64,000 bases of DNA from Ignavibacteriales bacterium. GTDB taxonomy: Bacteria; Bacteroidota; Ignavibacteria; Ignavibacteriales; Melioribacteraceae. Below, in pieces: positions 55,398 to 64,000 of this stretch. Position numbers and translations under genes: made by a program. Below the pieces are notes generated by a model. It was not told the DNA's origin and did not search any database. It saw only the letters and a program-made list of their open reading frames with translations. The first letter of the stretch is position 1, and each line of letters begins with the position of its first letter. The stretch covers positions 2,480,001 to 2,544,000 of the forward strand of contig JAPLFG010000003.1 of NCBI GenBank assembly GCA_026390795.1, read 5' to 3'.

Positions 55398-56156
55398 TTA
55401 TTTGATGATTTCTTTTAAATTCTGATAGCCGCTTTTACTAACCGGTAACTTCACTCCATCATGAAGCAGAACCCGGTACGAATCCTTTTCAAATAATTCT
55501 ATCTGTTTGATTGCTGTAAGCTTAACAAAATATGAGCGGTGAATTCGGATAAACTCCGCACCATTCAAATTTTCCTCAAAATATTTCATCGTTTTCTGTT
55601 TAAGAAAATTTCCTTTTTCGGTGTAAAGCATTGTGTAGTCATCCTGAGCTTCAATATATCTTATATCATCTGTCGGGATGATAATTATTTTCTGTCCGTT
55701 CTTTATTACCACGCGGTCCAAAAATTCATCACGTTTTTCAACGGCTTTTACCAGCCCGTCCAATTTCTGTTTAGCCGGAGATATATTGGTGATAAGTTTA
55801 AGGGCTTTATTAAATGCTTCGGCAAATCTTTCTTCAGAGAATGGTTTTAAAAGGTAATCCGTTGCATTGGCATCAAAAGCTTTGAGAGCATATTGATCGA
55901 ACGCGGTTGTAAAAATGATTACCGGCGGTTCTTCTAAAATTTCCAGCATCTCAAATCCGGTTAGCTTAGGCATTTGAATATCGAGAAAGATTAAATCCGG
56001 TTTAAGTTCGTTGATCTGTTTGATTCCTTCGAAACCATTTGAACATTCGGCGAGCAATTCAACATTTTCGAACTTTTTCAAGTAGCTTTTAATTATTTCA
56101 CGACCGAGCGTTTCGTCATCAATTATTACAACTCTTATCTTCTTTTTTGGTCCCAT
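55398..56156 (-). CDS. LytTR-family response regulator
   Basis: Transcription regulator of 252 residues: receiver domain (about 5-120) with acidic DDE, phospho-acceptor Asp in PDLIFLDIQMP, Thr in VIIFTTAFDQYALKAF and Lys in LLKPFSEE; a LytTR DNA-binding domain (about 150-250) with IRYIEAQDDYTMLYTEKG and FIRIHRSYFV. It is probably phosphorylated by the histidine kinase directly upstream. I use the ATG at 56156; the TTG at 56165 overlaps the kinase stop. Confidence 0.94.
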   Translation of the reverse strand: MGPKKKIRVVIIDDETLGREIIKSYLKKFENVELLAECSNGFEGIKQINELKPDLIFLDIQMPKLTGFEMLEILEEPPVIIFTTAFDQYALKAFDANATDYLLKPFSEERFAEAFNKALKLITNISPAKQKLDGLVKAVEKRDEFLDRVVIKNGQKIIIIPTDDIRYIEAQDDYTMLYTEKGNFLKQKTMKYFEENLNGAEFIRIHRSYFVKLTAIKQIELFEKDSYRVLLHDGVKLPVSKSGYQNLKEIIK

Positions 56157-56157
56157 G

Positions 56158-57207
56158 TCATCCAACCGGTATAAAAATGTTTACACTAAATCGATTAGTC
56201 TCTTTTTGAACAGTTAAAAGATTTTCTTGATTATAAATTAATTTTAATCTATTACGGATATTTTTAAGTCCAATTCCTTCACCCTTCCGCGGAATTGATT
56301 CCGGATCAAAGTTGTTTTCAATTGTAATTTTAAAATATTCATTTTCCATTCCGCAAGAAAGTTTAATTGTGACTTTGTCCAAACTTTCATAAACACCGTG
56401 TTTTATAGCATTCTCTAAAATCGGTTGAAGTATCATGCTTGGAACTTCCATCTCCTTGCATTCAATTTTAATATCTTCAATGAATTCAAATTTTTCGGCA
56501 AAACGCACCTTTTCAATGTCGAGATAGAGTTTTGCGTTATTAATTTCTTCGATAAGTTTATTTTTTTGTTTCTCATTTTTAGATAAGATGCTTCTAAGAA
56601 ATGAAGAAAGTTTTATCGTCATCTCCTGTGCTTGTATTGGATTGGAAATAGTCAATGAGCTGATCGAATTCAAACTGTTGAAGATAAAGTGTGGATTGAT
56701 CTGATATTTTAAAGTTTTCAATTCGGCTTCTTTAACAAGAGCATTCAACTCAACTTCTTTCAAAAGTTTCTCTTGAAAATTATTGTAGTAAATGATCACA
56801 TAATCTACTGCAATAATTACCGTATAGAAGAGAATGCCAATTAAAAATCTCCAGACGAGAGATTTAAGAAGAAAATCCGAGTAAACTTTATCGCCCGTTA
56901 TGAGATTAATAATTGTATAGTATCCAATAAGAATCCACAAACCTGAAGTAATTACTGCCGCGGCAATATGATTTAGAAAAACTTTTGACGTGGAATAATT
57001 TTCCAAGGAATTGAAACTAACCGTGAACCAAAAACTTAGACCAAGCGCCATATACAAGAAATTAAAAACCAAGCTGTCGCAATAGGCATTAAGCAGTTTT
57101 ACATTTAAGAAATATGTAAGTAATAGAACCTGCGCTTGAGAGATAAAAAACCAGATGCTGAAGTAAAGTGCACGGATTTTTTTATTACTAATAAATGGGT
57201 TGCTCAT
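56158..57207 (-). CDS. LytS-like sensor histidine kinase
   Basis: Membrane histidine kinase of 349 residues with about four N-terminal helices (to about 140) and no periplasmic sensor domain. The HK domain of the LytS/YehU type has INPHFIFNSLNSISSLTI (phospho-acceptor His) and the ATPase part with MILQPILENAIKHGVYE and GEGIGLKNIRNRLKLIYN. It is preceded by two LiaF-like genes and followed by the LytTR regulator. The sensor input may come from the LiaF-like proteins (inference). Confidence 0.92.
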   Translation of the reverse strand: MSNPFISNKKIRALYFSIWFFISQAQVLLLTYFLNVKLLNAYCDSLVFNFLYMALGLSFWFTVSFNSLENYSTSKVFLNHIAAAVITSGLWILIGYYTIINLITGDKVYSDFLLKSLVWRFLIGILFYTVIIAVDYVIIYYNNFQEKLLKEVELNALVKEAELKTLKYQINPHFIFNSLNSISSLTISNPIQAQEMTIKLSSFLRSILSKNEKQKNKLIEEINNAKLYLDIEKVRFAEKFEFIEDIKIECKEMEVPSMILQPILENAIKHGVYESLDKVTIKLSCGMENEYFKITIENNFDPESIPRKGEGIGLKNIRNRLKLIYNQENLLTVQKETNRFSVNIFIPVG

Positions 57208-57224
57208 TTTTTACTCTTGAATTA

Positions 57225-57992
57225 TTAATAAAGCAGTTCGCCGCCGCCGAATAACGCAACACCTTTGATAATTAACATGCCTTCGCTTTTTTCCTCGCTA
57301 TGAATATGTGCGAACCGTTTATCTTCGAAGCCGCCAAAGATAGAAGTGACATTTAATATTACTTTCCAATTTTGCGGAACACGAATATTCGTTCCACCGA
57401 ATAATGTGGTTATCTCTAAAATGTTTTCACTTGGTGAAAGTTTTGAATTTGTTAAATCCAATTTTGTTCCCCCAAATATTGTCGTAATATTACCGCCGCG
57501 GAAATTATCCGAACGGATAACTTTATTAGTTGAGTTAAAGATGTTTACTTCATCCAAAAAATCATAAAAATTAGAAGCTGTTTGCGATTGACGTTCTTCC
57601 TGCGGCGGCATCTCTCTAGTTGATTCTTTTCCGCTATTTGAGAAATGAGAATGATGGATTGATGATTTCCCGTTTCTTCTGAGTATAAGCCAGAGTCCCA
57701 TGAATAAAAGTGCGATTGGCCATAGATCGCTGAAATCAAATTGAGAAAAAAACGGGATGTGACGAAGCATTCCAAATGCGCCGATTCCAACAAAGATGTA
57801 TCCCAAAAAATTATCGCGATGATTTATGATCAAGACAATTCCGATGATTAGGAATATTGAATGCCATGAAAAAATCATATGGCTAATATCAAATCCGTAA
57901 AACCATGGAAACCCAAAATTTTCAAGAAGAAATAAAGCGCCGATGGCTATGAAAATTATCCCGGCCCAGGTTCTTCCATTTGTGTTTTGCAT
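57225..57992 (-). CDS. LiaF-like membrane protein (toastrack C-terminal domain)
   Basis: A 255-residue protein with about four N-terminal helices (10-115) of the LiaI/LiaF-like TM region, an Arg/Glu/Ser-rich linker, and a C-terminal beta-helix-like domain (about 160-255) with NIFNSTNKVIRSDNFRGGN, FGGTKLDLTNSKLS, LFGGTNIRVPQNWKV and IFGGFEDKR. Such domains occur in LiaF, which controls a two-component system in Bacillus. The ATG at 57992 has GGAGG at 5 bases. It lies 17 bases before the kinase gene. Confidence 0.85.
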   Translation of the reverse strand: MQNTNGRTWAGIIFIAIGALFLLENFGFPWFYGFDISHMIFSWHSIFLIIGIVLIINHRDNFLGYIFVGIGAFGMLRHIPFFSQFDFSDLWPIALLFMGLWLILRRNGKSSIHHSHFSNSGKESTREMPPQEERQSQTASNFYDFLDEVNIFNSTNKVIRSDNFRGGNITTIFGGTKLDLTNSKLSPSENILEITTLFGGTNIRVPQNWKVILNVTSIFGGFEDKRFAHIHSEEKSEGMLIIKGVALFGGGELLY

Positions 57993-58050
57993 TTTAACCT
58001 CCAACAAAAAATTTTATCAAGTATAAACACTATACTTATGCTAAAAAGAA

Positions 58051-58746
58051 TCAGAATATAGTTTTAACTTCTCCGCCGCCGAAAACAACCAACCCTTTAA
58101 TAACGAGAGTTCTTCCTTCCTGAAATGCTTTGTTTGGATCTTTGCTTCTTTTATCTCCAAAACCTCCGAAGATTGGAAGAACATCTAGAACTACTTTCCA
58201 ATCATGAGGGACAATAATTGTTGTTCCTCCAAAGACTGCAGTTACTTCAATAAAATTTTCACCTTCTGCAAGTTTGCAGTTAGCAAGGTTTATTTCCGAA
58301 CCGCCAAAAATTGATGTGATATTACCGCCTCTAAAATTATCGGAATGGATTACTTTATTTCCGCCTCCAAAAATATTTACACTGTCTACGTAATCATTTC
58401 CGCTTGCCGGTTGACCGGATTGTCCTTCGAAAGTGGATTTGATTGAAAACCTGTTATGTCGGAGGCGTTCCCTTCCGAAAATTATGTATAAGCCAATCAT
58501 TACAAAGATCAGCGGCCATAGTTCCGGCAAAAGGTTGAATAATCCTATCGCGATGAAAACAATTCCTGCCGTTCTGTTTCGTGAAAGGAAAAAGAAAAGA
58601 ATACCGAGCAGAATGAAAAAATATTCCCATGTTAAATATTCGTATGGGAAGTCAAATAAATCGTAATTGCGCAGAAAGAATAATCCGCCGATTAGAATGA
58701 GTAATATCCCAATAATTACTCTTCCATGAAATTTAGGCGTTTCCAT
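58051..58746 (-). CDS. LiaF-like membrane protein, first copy
   Basis: A 231-residue paralogue of the next gene with the same layout: four N-terminal helices (about 10-90), linker, and toastrack-type C-terminal domain with NIFGGGNKVIHSDNFRGGN, FGGSEINLANCKLAEGEN and VFGGTTIIVPHDWKV. A tail ends FGGGEVKTIF. The gene begins with AAAGGAG and a TATCTTTG promoter-like site. It heads an operon of two LiaF-like genes and a LytS/LytTR pair. Confidence 0.86.
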   Translation of the reverse strand: METPKFHGRVIIGILLILIGGLFFLRNYDLFDFPYEYLTWEYFFILLGILFFFLSRNRTAGIVFIAIGLFNLLPELWPLIFVMIGLYIIFGRERLRHNRFSIKSTFEGQSGQPASGNDYVDSVNIFGGGNKVIHSDNFRGGNITSIFGGSEINLANCKLAEGENFIEVTAVFGGTTIIVPHDWKVVLDVLPIFGGFGDKRSKDPNKAFQEGRTLVIKGLVVFGGGEVKTIF

Positions 58747-58785
58747 TTTTAGTCTCCTTTTTTGATCTTCACTTCTTTTGACGGC

Positions 58786-58793
58786 AAAGATAG
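58786..58793 (-). promoter_or_regulatory. Possible -7 promoter element of the LiaF-like/LytS operon
   Basis: TATCTTTG on the minus strand, about 40 bases before the first start codon, fits TAnnTTTG. A good Shine-Dalgarno AAAGGAG follows near the start. Confidence 0.5.
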
Positions 58794-58957
58794 GTTGTTG
58801 TTATATGTTTTTTGATAGAAAATCGGCGAACTGCAGTGATTTATCGGTAAATGACGGAATGATGTTCTGTCTATGGTGATATATAGTCAGGTTACACTAG
58901 TTTCAAATTATAAAATGGTTTCAATCAGTTTCTGCAATACAAAATGATTAATTGCAT

Positions 58958-59509
58958 CTAAGACAATTCACAAATGTTGTCATGTTTTTTTTCTTCTAAG
59001 TTCCACTTTAATGGATTTTGTTCAATGTATCTTCTGATGTTATTTAATTCTTTTTCGTCACGGATGATTCTCTCATAAAAACGTGGCTGCCATGAAAATT
59101 TGAGATACCCAATTTCATGGATTCTTTTTGAAGTTGCGGATTTATATGAACGTATAATTGTTGAGAGTGAACCGAATTTTGGAGTTATTTCAGAAAATTT
59201 GTTATTTGTAGAGACGTTGCGCGCAACGTCTTTACTGTTATTTGTTATAATAATTATTCCATGAAGATGGTTCGGCATAATAACAAAATAATCAAGTTCT
59301 ACATTCGATCGGATCAATTTTGTCTTTAACCATTCTTCTTCTGCAATTTGCCCCATTCTATTTTGGACCATCTTTTCACTTTCAATATTCCCGAAATATT
59401 CAGTATGGTCTTTGGAATTTATCGTTACATAATACCACCACGGGTTTGAATAATCCCACCCATTTAGCCTCGTCGATTCAATTCGATATTGATTTTGGAA
59501 TAGCGTCAT
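58958..59509 (-). CDS. REP-associated tyrosine transposase (RAYT)
   Basis: Y1 HUH-type transposase-like protein, 183 residues. The HUH pair is MPNHLHG (His81, His83) and the catalytic tyrosine is Tyr161 in RRYIEQNPLKW. The N-terminal RLNGWDYSNPWWYYVTI fits the RAYT group. These enzymes act on REP palindromes and are domesticated rather than flanked by insertion-sequence ends; none is seen here. Residues about 92-101, after the HxH strand, are encoded by an in-frame REP-like palindrome. It lies 39 bases after rmuC. Confidence 0.9.
   Translation of the reverse strand: MTLFQNQYRIESTRLNGWDYSNPWWYYVTINSKDHTEYFGNIESEKMVQNRMGQIAEEEWLKTKLIRSNVELDYFVIMPNHLHGIIIITNNSKDVARNVSTNNKFSEITPKFGSLSTIIRSYKSATSKRIHEIGYLKFSWQPRFYERIIRDEKELNNIRRYIEQNPLKWNLEEKKHDNICELS
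59208..59235. repeat. REP-like palindrome inside the RAYT gene
   Basis: GTAGAGACGTTGCG (59208-59221) is followed by CGCAACGTCTTTAC (59222-59235), its reverse complement with one mismatch. The outer arms match the palindrome at 14924-14951. The surrounding frame stays open through it. Confidence 0.8.
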
Positions 59510-59548
59510 AATAATTCGAACTATTAAATAAAAACGGTTCTCGAAAAC

Positions 59549-60835
59549 TTAATCAATCAAATTAGGTTCAGCACTTGTCGGCAATTCATGCACATCTTTC
59601 AGTTGTCTTTCTATTTTTCTGGACGACTTAGCTGCTTCATCAATTGTATTGCTGGCTTCCTGAAGTTTCTTCTGCGTTTTATCCAGAACATCTCCAAATT
59701 TTCCAAATTCATTTTTTACGATGCTTAAAATTTTCCAAACTTCACTTGAACGTTTTTCAATTGCTAATGTTTTAAAACCCATCTGCAAACTGTTTAACAA
59801 TGCTGCAAGAATCGTAGGTCCTGAGACAACAACGCGGTATTCCCGCTGTAAAAATTCTGCAAGACCGGGACGGCGTAATACTTCGGCATATAATCCTTCG
59901 ATTGGTAAAAACATAATTGCAAAATCTGTTGTATTAGGAGGATCAAGATATTTTTCGGCAATCTTTTTTGCTTCTCCTTTAATACGTGCTTCAATTGCTT
60001 TGTTAGCTTCGTTAATTGCTGCAATGTTTGCCAAATCCTGAGCGTCGAGCAGCCGCTGATAATCTTCCACCGGAAACTTTGCGTCAACTGGGAGCCAGAC
60101 AATTTCGCTTTTGGTTAAATCCCTTCCCGGTAATTTTATTGCAATTTCAACACGGTCGTTGCTTCCTTTTTTTGTGGCAACGTTTTTTTCATATTGTTCG
60201 CGTGTAAGGATCTGATCAATCAAATTTTCAAGTTGTATTTCACCCCATCCACCGCGAGTTTTTATATTTGAGAGAACATTTTTCAAATCGCCTACTCCGC
60301 GGGCAAGTTCCTGCATATCTCCTAATCCTTTATAGACTTGTTCAAGCCGATCGCTAACTAATTTAAATGATTCACCGAGACGCTTTTCCAAAGTATCGTG
60401 TAATTTTTCATCAACCGTATGACGCATCTCTTCCAATTTCTTTTCATTCTTATCCTGAATTTCTTTTAGCTGGGATTCAACTTTCTCCTGCAGCTTATCA
60501 AATTTTTGTTCATTCATCTGTGTAAGTGAATTCATCTGTTTCGCAAATATATCAAGCTGATTTTTTTGTCCTTTTGATATTTCTCCGATGGTTGAAGAAA
60601 TCTGCTCACCGAGTTTTAATATTGACTCATTAACTTCCTCTCGTTGTGATTTTGCATTCTTTGATGATTCCTCTCTGTTGCGAGCAATTTCATCCCGGAA
60701 CGACCGGTCCATTTTTTCAAACCCATCCTTAATCTCACTTTGACCGCCGGTTGATAGTTTTTTGTTAATTATAAAAAAGAAAATAATAACTGAGATTAAA
60801 GTCACAATTGCGAGGATGATCGAGATTTCATTCAT
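59549..60835 (-). CDS. rmuC: RmuC family DNA recombination protein
   Basis: Predicted nuclease-like protein that limits inversions between short inverted repeats in E. coli. Of 428 residues, an N-terminal helix (about 5-25) anchors it, a coiled coil fills about 40-170, and the RmuC domain follows with GGWGEIQLENLIDQIL, LPVDAKFPVEDYQRL and FAIMFLPIEGLYAEVLRRPG. The neighbour is a RAYT, whose palindromes are inverted repeats; a link is only speculative. Confidence 0.93.
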   Translation of the reverse strand: MNEISIILAIVTLISVIIFFFIINKKLSTGGQSEIKDGFEKMDRSFRDEIARNREESSKNAKSQREEVNESILKLGEQISSTIGEISKGQKNQLDIFAKQMNSLTQMNEQKFDKLQEKVESQLKEIQDKNEKKLEEMRHTVDEKLHDTLEKRLGESFKLVSDRLEQVYKGLGDMQELARGVGDLKNVLSNIKTRGGWGEIQLENLIDQILTREQYEKNVATKKGSNDRVEIAIKLPGRDLTKSEIVWLPVDAKFPVEDYQRLLDAQDLANIAAINEANKAIEARIKGEAKKIAEKYLDPPNTTDFAIMFLPIEGLYAEVLRRPGLAEFLQREYRVVVSGPTILAALLNSLQMGFKTLAIEKRSSEVWKILSIVKNEFGKFGDVLDKTQKKLQEASNTIDEAAKSSRKIERQLKDVHELPTSAEPNLID

Positions 60836-60952
60836 AATTTTACCATATAATTAGGAGTTGAGTAGAATTGCCACGGCTTATTTATCAAATATTTTGTTAT
60901 TCAGCAAATCAATTATTCATTAAATTTAGAAAGCAATTCTTGGAAAACAATA

Positions 60953-63418
60953 ATGAAGAGATGGAAAAAAATATTAATTGGCATTTTAGCATCGTTGGCA
61001 ATAGTAATTCTCGTGGTTTTTTCTCTTTCTTATTACATGCTCAAAAAATCTTTACCTCAATATGAAGGTGAGAAAAAAGTTAAAGGATTGCGTGCTGATG
61101 TAGAAATTTACCGTGATGGATACGCTGTCCCGATGATTAAAGCCGAAGACGATGAAGACGCCGCATTTGCTCTAGGTTACGTTCATGCTCAGGAGCGTTT
61201 GTTCCAGATGGATATCGCACGCAGAGCGGGAGAGGGACGCCTAAGCGAAGTCTTAGGAGCCAAAACAATCCCGATCGATCAAATGTTTAGGACAGCCGGC
61301 ATTTATAAAATCGTTAAAGAAAATTATGATAAACTGAATCCGGTCTCAAAAAAAATATTGGAAGCTTATTCGAAAGGAGTAAATGCTTTTATTAATGAAG
61401 CAAAGGGAAATTATCCCGTTGAATTCGATGTGCTCGGTTACGATCCTTATCCATGGAAGCCCGAACACAGTTTGATGATTGCAAAACTAATGGGATGGGA
61501 ATTAAATATAAGCTGGTGGACAGATATTACTTTTTCGCAATTGGTTCAAAAATTTGGCGATGAAAAAGCGAAAGAATTAATACCGGATTTTCCAGAGAAC
61601 TCTCCAACTATAATTCCATCTGATATTAAAAGTTTTGCTGCAATAACAAATGACTTAATGAAAGTGGACCAGCAATTTAGAAATTTAACCGGCTTCGTCG
61701 GTACACACATCGGTTCAAACAACTGGATTGTTAACGGCAAAATGTCGGCATCCGGTAAACCGATAATTGCTAACGATCCTCATCTAGCGTTCACTGCACC
61801 TGGAAGGTGGTTCCTGGCAATGATTCGAAGCAACGATTGGAACGCGGAAGGATTTACTATTCCGGGTTTGCCTGCAATTGTAATTGGGAAAAACCAGAAT
61901 ATAGCCTGGGCAATGACAAATGTTATGGCGGACGACGCCGATTTTTATGTAGAGAAAATTGATTCAACCGGAAAGAATTATTTTTTGAACGGAATTTGGA
62001 AACCGTTGGTTATTCAGAAAGATACAATTCACGTTAAAGATTCATCAAGTGTGATTTATGAAATAAAACGGACTCATCGGGGGCCGATAATCACGGATAT
62101 CCATCCGTTCAGAGTAATGTATCCAAACACGGGCGTGAAAACGGCACAGATGAGTATGCGATGGACTGGGCAAGAATTTAGCGATGAAATGTTTGCGGCA
62201 GTGTCTATCAATAAATCAAAAAATTGGAATGAATTCCAAAATGCGGTTCGTTACTTTACTGTACCGGGGCAAAATTTTGTCTATGGTGATAAAGATGGAA
62301 ATATTGGATACATCTGTGCTGCAAAATTGCCAATTAGGTCTTCCAACAGTTCAACATTGATTAATGACGGTACAACAGATGCAAATGATTGGAAAGGATT
62401 TGTTCCATATGAAGAGATGCCGAAGTTATTTAATCCATCGCAAAATTTTATTGCATCAGCCAACAATAAGACAATACAAAATTTCATGTATCATATTTCA
62501 AATATTTGGGAACCGTCATCCCGCATAGAAAGAATTACCGAACTGCTTAACTCAAAACCAATTCAATCAAAAGAAGATTTCAAAAAATATCAGAATGATT
62601 TTGTCTCGCCCTACGCAAAGAAACTTACTTCTTATATAATGTCTGCATTTGATAGTGTGAAAGTTACAGACAAGAATTTATTGCTTACACTTGAGCTATT
62701 TAAAAATTGGGGATTCAAAATGGATGCGGGAAGTCAAGTGCCCACTATTTGTACTCGCTTCTTCCAATATCTAATTAAAAATATATTTGAAGATGAAATG
62801 GGAGACGATCTTCTTAAAGAATATGTTTTTATTGCGAATGTTCCGTACCGGATTATTCCAAAAATGTTGGAAGAAAATAATTCCTCTTTTTTTGACGACA
62901 TACGAACCAGCCAAGTTGAAACCCGCAACATTATTATAAGAAAAAGTTTAGTTGATGCGCTTTCTGATCTTGAAAAAAATTACGGAATGGATATAAAAAA
63001 CTGGCAATGGGGAGATGTTCATAAAGTTACTTTCAAACATATGTTTCATGATGTTTCTCCTTTGCTCGATAATATTGTAAATATCGGTCCGTTCAGTATC
63101 GGTGGTGACGGAACCACAATTTTTAATACAGAATATTCATTCCCGGAATTGTTTGAACAGACACGTGAATTAACAAAACCACATCGTTCCGAACCTTACT
63201 CAAATATTCTCGGTCCTTCGATGCGTTACATTTTTGATTTTGCCGACCCAGATCATCTTGAATATATAATGCCTACAGGCGAGTCGGGACATTTTATGAG
63301 CAGTCATTACAAAGATATGACCAATATGTGGCTTAATGGAAAGTATATTAAACTTCCATTGAAAGAGGAAGAGTTCATTAAATCGTCAAAGCAAGTATTG
63401 CGGCTGCTGCCTGAATAA
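60953..63418 (+). CDS. Penicillin acylase family (S45) hydrolase
   Basis: Ntn-hydrolase precursor, 821 residues, exported or membrane-anchored by an N-terminal helix (about 8-30). The A-chain part has DGYAVPMIKAEDDEDAAFAL and GYVHAQERLFQMD. The self-cleavage site is expected before the Ser in THIGSNNWIV (about residue 248), the new N-terminal nucleophile of the B chain. KPIIANDPHL follows. Relatives cleave amide bonds of beta-lactams or acyl-homoserine lactones; the substrate here is unknown. Confidence 0.93.
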   Translation: MKRWKKILIGILASLAIVILVVFSLSYYMLKKSLPQYEGEKKVKGLRADVEIYRDGYAVPMIKAEDDEDAAFALGYVHAQERLFQMDIARRAGEGRLSEVLGAKTIPIDQMFRTAGIYKIVKENYDKLNPVSKKILEAYSKGVNAFINEAKGNYPVEFDVLGYDPYPWKPEHSLMIAKLMGWELNISWWTDITFSQLVQKFGDEKAKELIPDFPENSPTIIPSDIKSFAAITNDLMKVDQQFRNLTGFVGTHIGSNNWIVNGKMSASGKPIIANDPHLAFTAPGRWFLAMIRSNDWNAEGFTIPGLPAIVIGKNQNIAWAMTNVMADDADFYVEKIDSTGKNYFLNGIWKPLVIQKDTIHVKDSSSVIYEIKRTHRGPIITDIHPFRVMYPNTGVKTAQMSMRWTGQEFSDEMFAAVSINKSKNWNEFQNAVRYFTVPGQNFVYGDKDGNIGYICAAKLPIRSSNSSTLINDGTTDANDWKGFVPYEEMPKLFNPSQNFIASANNKTIQNFMYHISNIWEPSSRIERITELLNSKPIQSKEDFKKYQNDFVSPYAKKLTSYIMSAFDSVKVTDKNLLLTLELFKNWGFKMDAGSQVPTICTRFFQYLIKNIFEDEMGDDLLKEYVFIANVPYRIIPKMLEENNSSFFDDIRTSQVETRNIIIRKSLVDALSDLEKNYGMDIKNWQWGDVHKVTFKHMFHDVSPLLDNIVNIGPFSIGGDGTTIFNTEYSFPELFEQTRELTKPHRSEPYSNILGPSMRYIFDFADPDHLEYIMPTGESGHFMSSHYKDMTNMWLNGKYIKLPLKEEEFIKSSKQVLRLLPE

Positions 63419-63483
63419 ATTATTAATCGAAGAAGAAGTTAATTGAAAAAATATTAAATTCGTCTCAAACAAAATGAGCCCCA

Positions 63484-64000
63484 ATGAAAGTAATTGAACA
63501 TCTTGAAAAAGCTAAAGATACTTTGATAAGTTTTGAAATTATTCCTCCCAAACGAGGCGGTAATATTAAACAGCTTTTACAAGTTCTTGAAGACATCGTA
63601 AAATACAATCCGCCGTTCATTGATATTACAAGTCATGCAGCAGAAGTTGTTTACGAAGAGACTGCTGTGGGCGGAATGCAAATGAAGATAAAACGTAAAC
63701 GTCCGGGAACGCTCGGAATCTGCGCACTGATTCAAAATAAATATAATATTGATGCAGTCCCACATGTGTTGTGTACCGGCTTTACTCGGGAAGAGACGGA
63801 AGATTTTCTTATCGAACTTCATTATTTAGGAATTGATAACGTCCTTGCAATACGTGGCGATGACAGCGATTATAAAAAACCGGTTAAGTTTGGCAGAAGT
63901 ATAAATGAATATGCAGTTGATTTAATTAAACAGCTTTCCTCAATCAACAAAGGAAAATATCTTGAAGAAGGATTGTTGGATGCTCAGCCGATGAATTTTT
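63484..64000 (+). CDS. metF: Methylenetetrahydrofolate reductase (3' truncated by window edge)
   Basis: Reduces 5,10-methylene-THF to 5-methyl-THF for methionine synthesis, FAD-bound. About 172 codons are present from the ATG at 63484 without a stop. Seen are LISFEIIPPKRGGNI (catalytic Glu region), PPFIDITSHA, VPHVLCTGFTREETEDFL and LGIDNVLAIRGDD, the standard MetF order. It follows the S45 gene by 65 bases on the same strand. Confidence 0.94.
   Translation, partial: MKVIEHLEKAKDTLISFEIIPPKRGGNIKQLLQVLEDIVKYNPPFIDITSHAAEVVYEETAVGGMQMKIKRKRPGTLGICALIQNKYNIDAVPHVLCTGFTREETEDFLIELHYLGIDNVLAIRGDDSDYKKPVKFGRSINEYAVDLIKQLSSINKGKYLEEGLLDAQPMNF

Noticed and set aside
59549-60835. Functional link of rmuC and the RAYT gene as one system
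   Set aside because: Both deal with inverted repeats in principle, but adjacency in one genome without shared signals is not enough support.

Overview
The window is AT-rich chromosomal DNA from a Gram-negative bacterium of the Bacteroidota/Chlorobiota side of the tree, most likely an Ignavibacteria-type lineage (inference). The support is a complete bat operon (MoxR, DUF58, BatA to BatE), Kdo and Lpt genes for a lipopolysaccharide outer membrane, many lipoproteins, bshB1 of bacillithiol synthesis, and repeated TAnnTTTG promoter -7 elements. Genes are dense, with many 4 to 8 base start/stop overlaps. I see no tRNA, rRNA, CRISPR array or prophage.

Layout. 1-16 kb is mixed housekeeping: dnaB (5' end cut off), a DUF1460 amidase-like protein, a ClC channel, endonuclease IV, an RmlD-like reductase, gatB, bshB1, a DASS carboxylate transporter, a DUF302 protein, cyclophilin, a DUF885 peptidase, bacteriohemerythrin, ettA and a cupin. 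16-25 kb holds MscS, an OB-fold lipoprotein, recQ, an S9D peptidase, an SPFH protein and an RlmI-like methyltransferase. 25-27 kb is a possible small redox module (Rieske lipoprotein, YceI, His-rich membrane protein). 27-32.5 kb is a minus-strand tripartite efflux operon with a Spy-like protein first. 32.9-41.2 kb is the plus-strand bat operon, followed by an M48 protease, a VWA lipoprotein, gatC and kdsB. 44.8-46.4 kb has a small B12-binding mutase subunit and an acyltransferase-like membrane protein.

46.5-53.2 kb is one tight run: ruvB, kdsA, a kdsC-like phosphatase, an unknown gene, kdsD, lptC, lptA, lptB. It makes Kdo precursors and exports LPS, with kdsB 3.5 kb upstream; it contains one gene I do not recognise. 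53.4-58.7 kb (minus) has an acylating aldehyde dehydrogenase and a LytS/LytTR two-component system in an operon with two LiaF-like membrane sensor proteins. The window ends with a REP-associated tyrosine transposase (RAYT), rmuC, a penicillin-acylase family hydrolase and the start of metF.

The most unusual content is in repeats. A 28 bp palindrome beginning GTAGAGACG lies between ettA and the cupin gene, and a one-mismatch relative sits in frame inside the RAYT gene. Three intergenic spacers hold degenerate arrays of period 7 or 8; two of these lie directly before start codons in the bat operon. A cluster of three palindromes follows lptB. A small membrane-protein gene with an apparent frameshift lies at 15.4-15.6 kb.
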